From assembly GCA_022822245.1 (NCBI GenBank), contig JAJECB010000528.1, forward strand, positions 1-9,797: a stretch of 9,797 nucleotides of DNA, given 5' to 3'. The notes beneath the pieces were generated by a model that was not told where the DNA came from, ran no database searches, and was given only the letters and a program-made list of their open reading frames with translations. Position 1 is the stretch's first letter. Each line of letters begins with the position of its first letter. Below, in pieces: positions 1-6,100 of the stretch. This DNA comes from Gammaproteobacteria bacterium (GTDB taxonomy: Bacteria; Pseudomonadota; Gammaproteobacteria; HK1). A program made the translations under genes and the position numbers.

Positions 1-501
1 GAGTCCGAAGTCGTCCAGGAACTTCCGGGTGATGCCGTAGAGCGCGGGCCGGCCTGGAACTTCGCGATGGGAGAGCACCCGGATCCACTCGCGCTCGTGG
101 AGGGTCCGCATGATCGAGGTGCTGACCCCCACCCCGCGCACGTCCTCGATCTCTCCCCGGGTGATCGGCTGGCGGTAGGCGATGAGGGCGAGGGTCTCGA
201 GGAGCGCGCGCGAGTAGCGGGCCGGCCGTTCCCCGAGGAACCGGGCAACCCAGCGCGCGTGTTCCGCGCGCACCTGGTACCGGAACCCGTTTGCCACCTC
301 GCGAAGCTCGAGCCCCCGCCCCTCGCACTCCGCGGCGAGCTCCGCGATGACCCGCCGCACCGAGTCGCGCAGCTCCTGCACGCTCATGTCGCTCTCGGCG
401 CTCGCGAGGGCGACGAGATCGTCGACCGAGACCGGCCCCTCGGCCGCGAGCAGCACGACCTCCGCGATGGGCCGGAACTCGTCCTCGAACTGCCCGCTCA
501 T
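1..501 (-). CDS. scpB: ScpB, chromosome segregation/condensation protein B (3' end beyond window)
   Basis: ScpB is the winged-helix kleisin partner that binds ScpA and, with Smc, forms the bacterial condensin that compacts and separates chromosomes on the nucleoid. The ATG at 501-499 opens 167 codons with no stop before the window edge. Residues about 8-85 fit the first winged-helix domain. Residues 95-167 carry the strongly conserved ScpB core: RYSRALLETLALIAYRQPIT at 95-114, then GEIEDVRGV at 116-124, and REWIRV and GRPALYG in the second winged helix. The start overlaps the scpA stop in an ATGA arrangement, which implies translational coupling and near-equal production of the two partners. 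The C-terminal tail, usually variable and acidic, lies outside the window, so full length cannot be judged. The family call is secure. Confidence 0.95.
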   Translation of the reverse strand, partial: MSGQFEDEFRPIAEVVLLAAEGPVSVDDLVALASAESDMSVQELRDSVRRVIAELAAECEGRGLELREVANGFRYQVRAEHARWVARFLGERPARYSRALLETLALIAYRQPITRGEIEDVRGVGVSTSIMRTLHEREWIRVLSHREVPGRPALYGITRKFLDDFGL

Positions 502-1301
502 GCCCGGCCGTGCACGTGGATCGGGGCGAACGGACCGGTCTGCACGAGGTCGATCAGGCGCTCGCGCCACAGCTCGAGGATCGCGAGCAGGGTCACCACC
601 ACCCCCGCCCGCCCCTCCGCGGGGGTGAACAGCGAGGCGAACTCGACGTGCCGGGAGCCGGCCGAGCCGAGCCGGGCCAGTATCGTCGCCATGCGATCGC
701 GCACCGAGAGCGGCTCGCGCGCGATGTGGTGGGTCGCGAACATCGCGGCCCGGGACATCACGTCCGCGAACGCGGCGAGGAGGTCCGGGAGCGAGACCTC
801 GGGGGGCGGCCGCCAAGGCTCGATGGCGCTCGCGTCCACCCCGGCAACGAAGAAGTCGCGCCCGTCGCGGGGCAGCTCGTCGAGAGCCTCGGCGGCCCGC
901 CGATAGCGCTCGTACTCCTGGAGGCGGCGCACGAGGTCCGCGCGCGGGTCCGCCTCGTCCTCCTCCTCCGCGGACGGGCGCGGCAGCAGCAGGCGCGACT
1001 TGATCTCGGCCAGGGTCGCCGCCATCACGAGGTATTCGCCGGCGAGCTCCAGGCGGAGCTCCCGCATCAGCTCCACGTACTCGACGTACTGGCGGGTGAT
1101 CTCCGCGATCGGAATGTTGAGGATGTCGAGGTTCTGGCGCCGGATGAGGTACAGGAGAAGGTCGAGCGGCCCCTCGAATGCCTCGATGAACACCTCCAGC
1201 GCGTCCGGCGGGATGTAGAGGTCCCGGGGCAGCTCGGTGACCGCCGTCCCGTGCACGAACGCGAACGGCATCTCCTGCTGCTTGGGGATAGGACGGTTCA
1301 T
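498..1301 (-). CDS. scpA: ScpA, kleisin subunit of the Smc-ScpAB condensin
   Basis: ScpA is the kleisin that bridges the head of one Smc subunit and the neck of the other and carries the ScpB dimer. I chose the ATG at 1301-1299, giving 267 residues. The same frame stays open to about 1691, but that upstream part lies inside trpS and does not look like ScpA. Residues 35-105 are the Smc-binding N-terminal domain, with EAFEGPLDLLLYLIRRQNLD at 40-59 and IPIAEITRQY at 63-72. Residues 111-170 form a charged, less conserved linker. Residues about 198-252 fit the C-terminal winged helix. The gene follows trpS by 34 bases and overlaps scpB by 4, so it is probably an operon member without its own promoter. 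No clear Shine-Dalgarno precedes the start; Met11 is a possible alternative. A partner Smc gene is not in the window. Confidence 0.95.
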   Translation of the reverse strand: MNRPIPKQQEMPFAFVHGTAVTELPRDLYIPPDALEVFIEAFEGPLDLLLYLIRRQNLDILNIPIAEITRQYVEYVELMRELRLELAGEYLVMAATLAEIKSRLLLPRPSAEEEDEADPRADLVRRLQEYERYRRAAEALDELPRDGRDFFVAGVDASAIEPWRPPPEVSLPDLLAAFADVMSRAAMFATHHIAREPLSVRDRMATILARLGSAGSRHVEFASLFTPAEGRAGVVVTLLAILELWRERLIDLVQTGPFAPIHVHGRA

Positions 1302-1335
1302 CGCATCCGGGACCACCGGCGCGGCTCCGTTTCCT

Positions 1336-2553
1336 TCACCGATAGTCGAAGCCCATCGCCCGGCGCACCTCCTCCATGGTCTCGCCGGCCGTCTCCCGGG
1401 CTTCTTCGCACCCTGCCTGGAGGATCGATCGCACCTCGTCGGGCTCCGAGGCGTACTCGAGCGCGCGCCGCCGGATCGGCTCGAGCTCCGCGAGCACCGC
1501 GTCGATGAGCGGCTGCTTGCAGTCGAGGCACCCGATCCCCGCACTCCGGCATCCCTCCTGCACCCAGTTGCGGCGCTCTTCGTCCGAGTAGATCTCGTGC
1601 AGCCTCCACACCGGACACTTCTCGGGCTCGCCGGGGTCGGTCCTTCGCACCCGGGCCGGATCGGTCGGCATCCGGCGCAGCTTCGAGGCAATCTGGTCGG
1701 GGTCCTCGCGGAGCTCGATCGTGTTGCCGTAGGACTTGGACATCTTCTGGCCGTCGACCCCCGGCATGCGCGACGCGGGGGTGAGCAGGACCTGGGGCTC
1801 CGGCAGGATGGCCCGGCCGCCCCCGTCGAGGTTCCCCATCAGTCGCTCCCGGTCGCCGATGGAGATGTTCTGCTGCGACTCGAGCAGGGCGCGCGCCGTC
1901 GCGAGCGCCTCCTCGTCGCCCTTCTCCTGGTAGCGGCGGCGAAGGTCGCGGTACAGCCGCGCGGTGCGCTTGCCCATCTTGCGGGCGGCCGCCTCCACCC
2001 GCTCCTCGAAGTCGGGCTCGCGGCCGAAGATGAAGTTGAATCGCCGGGCGATCTCCCGCGTCACCTCGACGTGGGCAGCCTGGTCCTCGCCGACGGGAAC
2101 GAGCCCCGCCCGGTAGACGAGGATGTCCGCGCTCTGAAGCACCGGATACCCGAGGAAGCCGTACGTGTCGAGGTCGCGATCGTTCAGCCGTTCCCGCTGG
2201 TCCTTGTAGCTCGGGACCCGTTCGAGCCAGCCGAGGGGGGTGACCATGGACAGCAGCAGGTGCAGCTCGGCGTGCTCCGGAATGCGGGACTGGATGAAGA
2301 GCCGTGCGTCGGCGGGGTCGATGCCGCACGCGAGCCAGTCGATCACCATGTCCAGCACCGTGTCGGAGATGACCTCGCGATCGTCGTAGTGGGTGGTGAG
2401 CGCGTGCCAGTCGGCGACGAAGAAATAGCACTCGTACTCGTGCTGGAGCCGGATCCAGTTCATGAGCACGCCGCGATAGTGACCGAGGTGGAGGCGTCCG
2501 GTGGGCCGCATGCCCGAAAGGACGCGCTGCTGGTGGCGGGGGACGGTAGCCAA
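1336..2553 (-). CDS. trpS: Tryptophanyl-tRNA synthetase, long form with a four-Cys (Fe-S type) motif
   Basis: This cytoplasmic class I aminoacyl-tRNA synthetase charges tRNA-Trp using ATP. It has 405 residues against about 330 for the short E. coli form. The HIGH-type motif is HLGH at 22-25 and the KMSKS loop is at 270-274. Between them, residues about 185-250 contain a charged helical insertion (around 190-240) that accounts for much of the extra length. The C-terminal anticodon-binding part holds Cys313, Cys335, Cys342 and Cys345, spaced C-x21-C-x6-C-x2-C. This is nearly the [4Fe-4S] motif described for Thermotoga maritima TrpRS. The start is TTG at 2553-2551: the next Met (15) falls within the conserved first strand, and I see no good ATG/GTG between the upstream region and this TTG, so the exact start is uncertain. 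No Shine-Dalgarno is evident. trpS leads the scpA-scpB operon and diverges from yciB. Confidence 0.95.
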   Translation of the reverse strand: MATVPRHQQRVLSGMRPTGRLHLGHYRGVLMNWIRLQHEYECYFFVADWHALTTHYDDREVISDTVLDMVIDWLACGIDPADARLFIQSRIPEHAELHLLLSMVTPLGWLERVPSYKDQRERLNDRDLDTYGFLGYPVLQSADILVYRAGLVPVGEDQAAHVEVTREIARRFNFIFGREPDFEERVEAAARKMGKRTARLYRDLRRRYQEKGDEEALATARALLESQQNISIGDRERLMGNLDGGGRAILPEPQVLLTPASRMPGVDGQKMSKSYGNTIELREDPDQIASKLRRMPTDPARVRRTDPGEPEKCPVWRLHEIYSDEERRNWVQEGCRSAGIGCLDCKQPLIDAVLAELEPIRRRALEYASEPDEVRSILQAGCEEARETAGETMEEVRRAMGFDYR

Positions 2554-2598
2554 AGTGGGAACGCCGGGAGGAGGGAGGAGACGGAAATGAGTGTAGCG

Positions 2599-2604
2599 TA
2601 TGAT
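2599..2604 (+). promoter_or_regulatory. Putative -10 element of yciB, 8 bases before the start codon
   Basis: TATGAT matches the sigma-70 -10 consensus TATAAT in 5 of 6 positions and ends 8 bases before the yciB ATG. No convincing -35 hexamer lies 16-19 bases upstream; that stretch is purine-rich GGAGGAG sequence. If used, transcription would begin about two bases before the ATG. The 59-base gap (2554-2612) must also serve the divergent trpS. On the minus strand TACACT (2588-2593) is a weak -10 candidate for that direction, without a recognisable -35. Confidence 0.4.
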
Positions 2605-2612
2605 CCGCGGCC

Positions 2613-3179
2613 ATGAAGAAATTGCTGTTCGATTTCTTTCCCGTAATCCTGTTCTTCATCGCCTTCAAGCTCGAGGACGACCCGAAGCGCGGGATCATGG
2701 TCGCGACGGCGGTCGTCATCGTCGCCACCCTCGTCCAGGTCGGGTACATGCGGCTTCGCCACGGCCGCATCGAGAAGCTGCACCTGGTGACCCTGGTCCT
2801 GGTGGTCGCGCTCGGGGGCCTCACCCTCGCCCTCGACGACGAGCGCTTCATCAAGTGGAAGCCCACTCTCGTCAACTGGGCGTTCGCCCTCGTCTTCCTC
2901 GGGAGCCAGTTCATCGGCTCGCGACCAATCGTCCGGCGCCTGATGGAGTCGCGGGTGACCCTGCCGGACGCCGCGTGGACCCGCCTCAACCTGGGTTGGA
3001 CCGGGTTCTTCGTGGTCCTCGGCGCGGCCAACCTCTTCGTCGCGTACCGCTACAGCACGGACGTCTGGGTGGACTTCAAGCTCTTCGGAATCCTCGTCCT
3101 GACCGTGCTCTTCATTGCCGCCCAGACCTTGTGGCTCATGCGTCAGGTCCACCGCGGGCATGCCGACATCGACGCTTGA
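2613..3179 (+). CDS. yciB: YciB/IspZ-type inner-membrane septation protein
   Basis: YciB (also called IspZ, intracellular septation protein A) is a multi-pass inner-membrane protein linked to cell envelope and division functions; its biochemical activity is not settled. The 188-residue product matches the usual length of about 180. Hydrophobic segments lie near 5-20, 27-44, 57-73, 86-102, 127-146 and 154-175. Family landmarks visible are the N-terminal DFFPVILFFIAFK (7-19), LVLVVALGGLTL (61-72), the FIKWKPT signature (79-85), LNLGWTGFFVVLGAANL (125-141) and WVDFKLFG (152-159). The start fits family alignments but has no Shine-Dalgarno; a -10-like TATGAT sits 8 bases upstream. The 3' end overlaps dapE by 20 bases, so the two are probably co-transcribed. 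In enterics yciB neighbours yciA/yciC-type genes, so the dapE linkage differs. Confidence 0.93.
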   Translation: MKKLLFDFFPVILFFIAFKLEDDPKRGIMVATAVVIVATLVQVGYMRLRHGRIEKLHLVTLVLVVALGGLTLALDDERFIKWKPTLVNWAFALVFLGSQFIGSRPIVRRLMESRVTLPDAAWTRLNLGWTGFFVVLGAANLFVAYRYSTDVWVDFKLFGILVLTVLFIAAQTLWLMRQVHRGHADIDA

Positions 3180-4299
3180 GCTCGCCCGGGAGCTCATCCG
3201 ACGCCCGTCCGTCACTCCCGACGACGCGGGCTGCCAGGACCTCCTCGCCGAGCACCTGCGCCCCCTCGGTTTTCGGGCCCGGAACCTGCCCTTCGGGGAC
3301 GTGAGCAACCTGTGGGCGCGGCGCGGGACCGGCCCACCGCTCTTCGTGTTCCTCGGCCACACCGACGTGGTGCCTCCCGGCCCGGAGGACGCCTGGGCGA
3401 CTCCCCCGTTCGACCCCGTGCTGCGGAACGGCTACCTGCACGGCCGAGGGGCGGCGGACATGAAGGGAAGCCTCGCCGCGATGGTCACCGCCTGCGCCCG
3501 GTTCACCGCGCGCCGGCCCGAGCCCCGGGGCTCGATCGCGCTCCTCGTGACGAGCGACGAGGAGGGTCCCGCCGTGGACGGTACCCGCCGGGTGGTCGAG
3601 GCTCTCGACGACACCATCGACTGGTGCGTGGTCGGCGAGCCGTCGAGCCGCGAGCGGGTCGGCGACACGGTCAAGCACGGGCGGCGCGGCTCGCTCAACG
3701 GCCGGCTCACGGTGCACGGGGTCCAGGGGCACATCGCGTACCCGGATCGCGCGGTGAACCCCATCCACGGCGCGTGCGCGGCCCTCGCCGAGCTCGCGGA
3801 GATCGCCTGGGACGAGGGGAGCGCGGACTTCCCGCCGACCCGCTTCCAGGTATCGAACGTCCGGGCCGGCACCGGGGCGGTGAACGTGATTCCGGGCTCG
3901 TTGGAAGCCCTCTTCAACCTGCGCTACTCACCCGCCCTCACCCACCAGGAGATCGTGGAGCGGGTGGAGTCCGTGCTGGACCGGCACGGGCTGCGCCGGG
4001 AGATCGACTGGCAGCACTCCGCGGCACCGTTTCTGACCCGCGGGGGCCGGCTCCTCGACGCCGTGACCGCGGCGGTCCGGGAGGTGTCCGGCATCGACCC
4101 CGAGCTCTCGACGGCCGGCGGCACCTCGGACGGGCGGTTCATCGCCCCCACCGGGGCGGAGGTGATCGAGCTCGGGCCGGTCAACGCCACCATTCACCAG
4201 GTCGACGAACGCGTGGCTTGCGAGGACCTCGACCGGCTCAGCCGGATGTACGAGGGGATCCTCGATCGGCTCCTCGGCCCGGAGGACGCAGGAACCTGA
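3160..4299 (+). CDS. dapE: Succinyl-diaminopimelate desuccinylase
   Basis: DapE is a cytoplasmic di-zinc M20-family hydrolase that cleaves N-succinyl-LL-2,6-diaminopimelate to LL-diaminopimelate and succinate, in the route to lysine and peptidoglycan DAP. From the ATG at 3160 the protein has 379 residues, close to 375 in E. coli. Metal and catalytic residues are intact: His67 and Asp69 in GHTDVV, Asp100 in GRGAADMKGSLAAM, Glu134/Glu135 in TSDEE, Glu160 in VGEPSS and His346 in ELGPVNATIH. The dimerisation/lid domain (about 175-290) includes GRRGSLNG and the conserved HGVQGHIAYP, then NVIPG. TAGGTSDGRFIAP (318-330) precedes the last ligand. An in-frame ATG at 3115 lies well within yciB and would add 15 residues unlike DapE, so 3160 is preferred. 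Only a weak AGGT lies upstream; coupling to yciB translation is likely. Confidence 0.96.
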   Translation: MPTSTLELARELIRRPSVTPDDAGCQDLLAEHLRPLGFRARNLPFGDVSNLWARRGTGPPLFVFLGHTDVVPPGPEDAWATPPFDPVLRNGYLHGRGAADMKGSLAAMVTACARFTARRPEPRGSIALLVTSDEEGPAVDGTRRVVEALDDTIDWCVVGEPSSRERVGDTVKHGRRGSLNGRLTVHGVQGHIAYPDRAVNPIHGACAALAELAEIAWDEGSADFPPTRFQVSNVRAGTGAVNVIPGSLEALFNLRYSPALTHQEIVERVESVLDRHGLRREIDWQHSAAPFLTRGGRLLDAVTAAVREVSGIDPELSTAGGTSDGRFIAPTGAEVIELGPVNATIHQVDERVACEDLDRLSRMYEGILDRLLGPEDAGT

Positions 4300-4460
4300 A
4301 GGCCACGCGCGGGCGGCGAACCCGCCCGCGCCGCGAACTCTCGAAGACCCTGGGGTTCGCGGGTCGTGACCCGCCGGCCCTCTGGCAAGGCCCCCTTCTT
4401 CCGCGGCTCAATGCAACCGCTGCGAAAGGGACCTGTCCCGGGCCGGCTACGTTGTCGGTA
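4300..4460. other. Convergent intergenic region dapE/argD with three inverted repeats
   Basis: This 161-base gap holds no plausible gene. Besides the 10-bp hairpin at 4307-4331 it contains GCGGGTC-GT-GACCCGC (4359-4374) and GGGAC-CT-GTCCC (4428-4439). Read on the minus strand, the last is GGGAC-AG-GTCCC followed by TTT, 22 bases after the argD stop, so it could be a weak terminator for argD. The same GGGACAGGTCCC core is one I associate with dispersed intergenic repeats in some proteobacterial genomes. One window cannot show whether it is repeated here. Confidence 0.35.
4307..4331. terminator. Perfect 10-bp GC hairpin between convergent dapE and argD
   Basis: GCGCGGGCGG (4307-4316) and CCGCCCGCGC (4322-4331) are perfect inverted repeats around the 5-base loop CGAAC. 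The hairpin begins 8 bases after the dapE stop and lies between convergent genes, where a shared terminator would be expected. Neither side has a proper T-run, so it is not a canonical intrinsic terminator. It may pause polymerase, protect a 3' end, or act with Rho. The structure is directly visible; the function is inferred. Confidence 0.4.
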
Positions 4461-5690
4461 TCAGCTCGCGGCGAAGGCCCGGAACGCGCGTTCCATCCCC
4501 GCCGTCGCGTCGCGGACGTCCTCGTCACCGATGTTGAGCGGAGGGAGGAGGCGGAGCACGCTCGGGCCCGCCACGAGCACGATCACCCCTTCCTCCTGAC
4601 AGGCGTCGACGAGCGCTCCGGCCTTGCCCTCGTACCCCTCGCCGAGCTCCGCGCCGATCATGAGACCCTTTCCGCGCACGTCCCCGAACAGGCCGAGCTC
4701 GGCGTTGATCCGGTTCAGGAAGAGGCGGAACGCATCGCCCTGGCGGACGACGTTCGCGAGCAGATCCTCGCTCCGCGCAAGGCCCACCGCGACCCGAGCG
4801 GCCGCCGCGGAGACGGGATTTCCGCCGAACGTCGAGCCGTGCGTGCCCACCGTCAGGGCGTCCGCGGCGCGCGCGCCCGCGAGGACCGCGCCCATGGGAA
4901 GGCCGCCCGCGAGCGCCTTCGCCATCGTCACCACGTCCGGTTCGACTCCCGGCTCCCATTCGTAGGCGAAGAACTTCCCGGTCCGGCTCATTCCGGACTG
5001 GATCTCGTCCAGCACGAGCAGCGCGTCGTGCCGCCGGCAGAGGTCCTGGACGTGGCGCAGGAACCCCTGCCGGCTCGGGGTCACTCCCCCTTCTCCCTGC
5101 ACCGGCTCGAGCATCACGGCGCAGGTGCGCTCCGAGATCGCGGCCTCGAGCGCCTCCGGGTCGTTGAACGGGCAATAGGTGAACCCGCCCGGCATCGGTT
5201 CGAACCCCTCGTGGTACTTCGGCTGCGCGGTCGCGGTCACCGTCGCGAGAGTCCGTCCGTGAAATGAGCCCTCGAAGGTGATGATCTCGCGTTCTTCCGG
5301 CCCCCGCCCCGCCTCGGCCGCGCGGCGGCGCACGATCTTGATCGCCGCCTCGTTCGCTTCGGCTCCGGAGTTGCAGAAGAACACCCGCTCCGCGAAGGTG
5401 CCGTCCACCAGGTCCTCCGCGAGCCGCACGGTGGGCTCCACGTAGTAGAGGTTGCTCGTGTGGAGAAGGCGCCCCGCCTGGCCGGTCACCGCCGCGATCA
5501 GGTCCGGGTGCCGGTGGCCGAAGGAGTTGACGCTGATCCCGGTGCCGAGATCGATGTACTCGCGCCCGTCGATGTCCCACAGGCGGGCCCCCTCGCCATG
5601 GTCGAACACCACCGGCTTGGGAGCGTAGTTGGGCACGTAGGTCCGCACCCCGGTCGCGACCAGGGCGTCGGTAGAAGTCTCGGCAGCCAT
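4461..5690 (-). CDS. argD: Acetylornithine/succinyldiaminopimelate aminotransferase (class III, PLP)
   Basis: ArgD is a cytoplasmic PLP-dependent transaminase that converts N-acetylglutamate semialdehyde to N-acetylornithine in arginine synthesis. In many bacteria it also makes N-succinyl-diaminopimelate, the substrate of DapE encoded next door. The 409-residue protein fits the family (about 400). Visible motifs are the FCNSGAEANEAAIK phosphate-binding region (105-118), GSFHGRTLAT (141-150), EPVQGEGG (195-202), the cofactor Asp228 in LVLDEIQSGMSRTGK, the Schiff-base Lys258 in TMAKALAGGLPMGA, and GTHGSTFGGNP (282-292). The ATG at 5690 is supported by AGAGGA at 5696-5701 with a 5-base spacer. 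The gene converges on dapE. The catabolic succinylornithine homologue AstC is very similar, but no ast genes are seen, so argD is the better name. Confidence 0.92.
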   Translation of the reverse strand: MAAETSTDALVATGVRTYVPNYAPKPVVFDHGEGARLWDIDGREYIDLGTGISVNSFGHRHPDLIAAVTGQAGRLLHTSNLYYVEPTVRLAEDLVDGTFAERVFFCNSGAEANEAAIKIVRRRAAEAGRGPEEREIITFEGSFHGRTLATVTATAQPKYHEGFEPMPGGFTYCPFNDPEALEAAISERTCAVMLEPVQGEGGVTPSRQGFLRHVQDLCRRHDALLVLDEIQSGMSRTGKFFAYEWEPGVEPDVVTMAKALAGGLPMGAVLAGARAADALTVGTHGSTFGGNPVSAAAARVAVGLARSEDLLANVVRQGDAFRLFLNRINAELGLFGDVRGKGLMIGAELGEGYEGKAGALVDACQEEGVIVLVAGPSVLRLLPPLNIGDEDVRDATAGMERAFRAFAAS

Positions 5691-5695
5691 GATTT

Positions 5696-5701
5696 TCCTC
5701 T
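5696..5701 (-). promoter_or_regulatory. Shine-Dalgarno of argD
   Basis: On the minus strand AGAGGA lies 5 bases before the ATG at 5690. It fixes the argD start and contrasts with yciB and clpS, which lack such a site. Confidence 0.7.
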
Positions 5702-5711
5702 GTCGTTGCGG

Positions 5712-5731
5712 GGCGGGCCGCCCGGCCCGCC
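5712..5731 (-). promoter_or_regulatory. GC-rich hairpin in the argD leader
   Basis: GGCGGGCC (5712-5719) and GGCCCGCC (5724-5731) form a perfect 8-bp stem with a 4-base loop. It ends about 10 bases before the argD Shine-Dalgarno as read on the minus strand. It could influence ribosome access or mRNA stability if the argD transcript begins upstream. No adjoining leader peptide, T-run or riboswitch consensus is recognisable, so its role is unknown and GC-rich sequence makes chance stems common. Confidence 0.35.
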
Positions 5732-6063
5732 GATCCCGCCCGCCATTCCATCACAGTTCCCCCGCCCGAACCAACCGGGCGGCCGGAGAGGCCGAGGGGC
5801 GGCCGGGGCGCAGGCGGACGACGCGGGGGCGGCCGGCACGCGCGGGCGGGGGCGGCACCTGGCGAGGCTGCGCCTCGGACCGACGAGACCTGTTCGAAGC
5901 CACCGTATTCCTCCGAACCGCGGCATGCCATTCCGGTAGCCGCCTCGTACCTCTCGTGCCGGAAACCCGCTTCGAAAATTTTGCTCTCCGTCAATCTCCG
6001 GGCCGTTCAGGATATCCGGGGCGTTTCGGCGCCCTCGCGGTGAGGATCGGTGAGATTCGCGGA

Positions 6064-6092
6064 CTGGCACGACCGCGGCGTTGCGCTAGAAT
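6064..6092 (+). promoter_or_regulatory. Putative sigma-70 promoter of clpS-clpA, nearly leaderless
   Basis: CTGGCA (6064-6069, 4 of 6 to TTGACA) and TAGAAT (6087-6092, 5 of 6 to TATAAT) are separated by exactly 17 bases. Transcription would be expected near 6099, about two bases before the clpS ATG at 6101. No Shine-Dalgarno lies between the -10 and the start, which agrees with an mRNA having almost no leader. Confidence 0.55.
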
Positions 6093-6100
6093 CGGGCGCC

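Larger units (their letters stand above)
5691..6100. other. Divergent intergenic region argD/clpS, no gene recognised
   Basis: These 410 bases separate the argD and clpS starts. The argD half is extremely GC-rich and holds the leader hairpin plus three copies of GGGCGGCCGG beginning at 5777, 5797 and 5827. A small stem CGAGGC/GCCTCG (5863-5877) follows. Around 5970-6000 the composition drops and includes the palindrome AAAATTTT, and on the minus strand TTGACG, a fair -35 match without a good -10. GGATATCC (6010-6017) and the near-repeats GGTGAGGATC/GGTGAGATTC (6039-6058) precede the clpS promoter. Open frames cross this region, but none shows a family signature or ribosome site. No tRNA or other RNA gene was recognised. 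Confidence 0.6.

Noticed and set aside
1302..1691. Upstream extension of ScpA to a start near 1691
   Set aside because: The added 130 residues are encoded inside trpS in another frame and do not resemble ScpA; the ATG at 1301 gives the normal length.
3115..3159. Earlier dapE start at 3115
   Set aside because: The extra 15 residues lie deep in yciB and do not align to DapE; 3160 gives the family length and N-terminus.
3312..5267. Open frame of 651 codons on the plus strand across dapE and antisense to argD
   Set aside because: It overlaps two well-supported genes, is Arg/Gly/Pro-rich and has no recognisable domain.
5691..5994. N-terminal extension or small gene upstream of argD on the minus strand (TTG near 5994)
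   Set aside because: No ribosome site and Arg/Pro-rich low-complexity translation. It is in a different frame from ArgD, whose ATG at 5690 has a good Shine-Dalgarno.
6065..6084. TGGCAC...TTGC resembling a sigma-54 promoter upstream of clpS
   Set aside because: The GG and GC dinucleotides are 17 bases apart instead of the required 12, so the -24/-12 geometry fails; the sigma-70 reading fits better.
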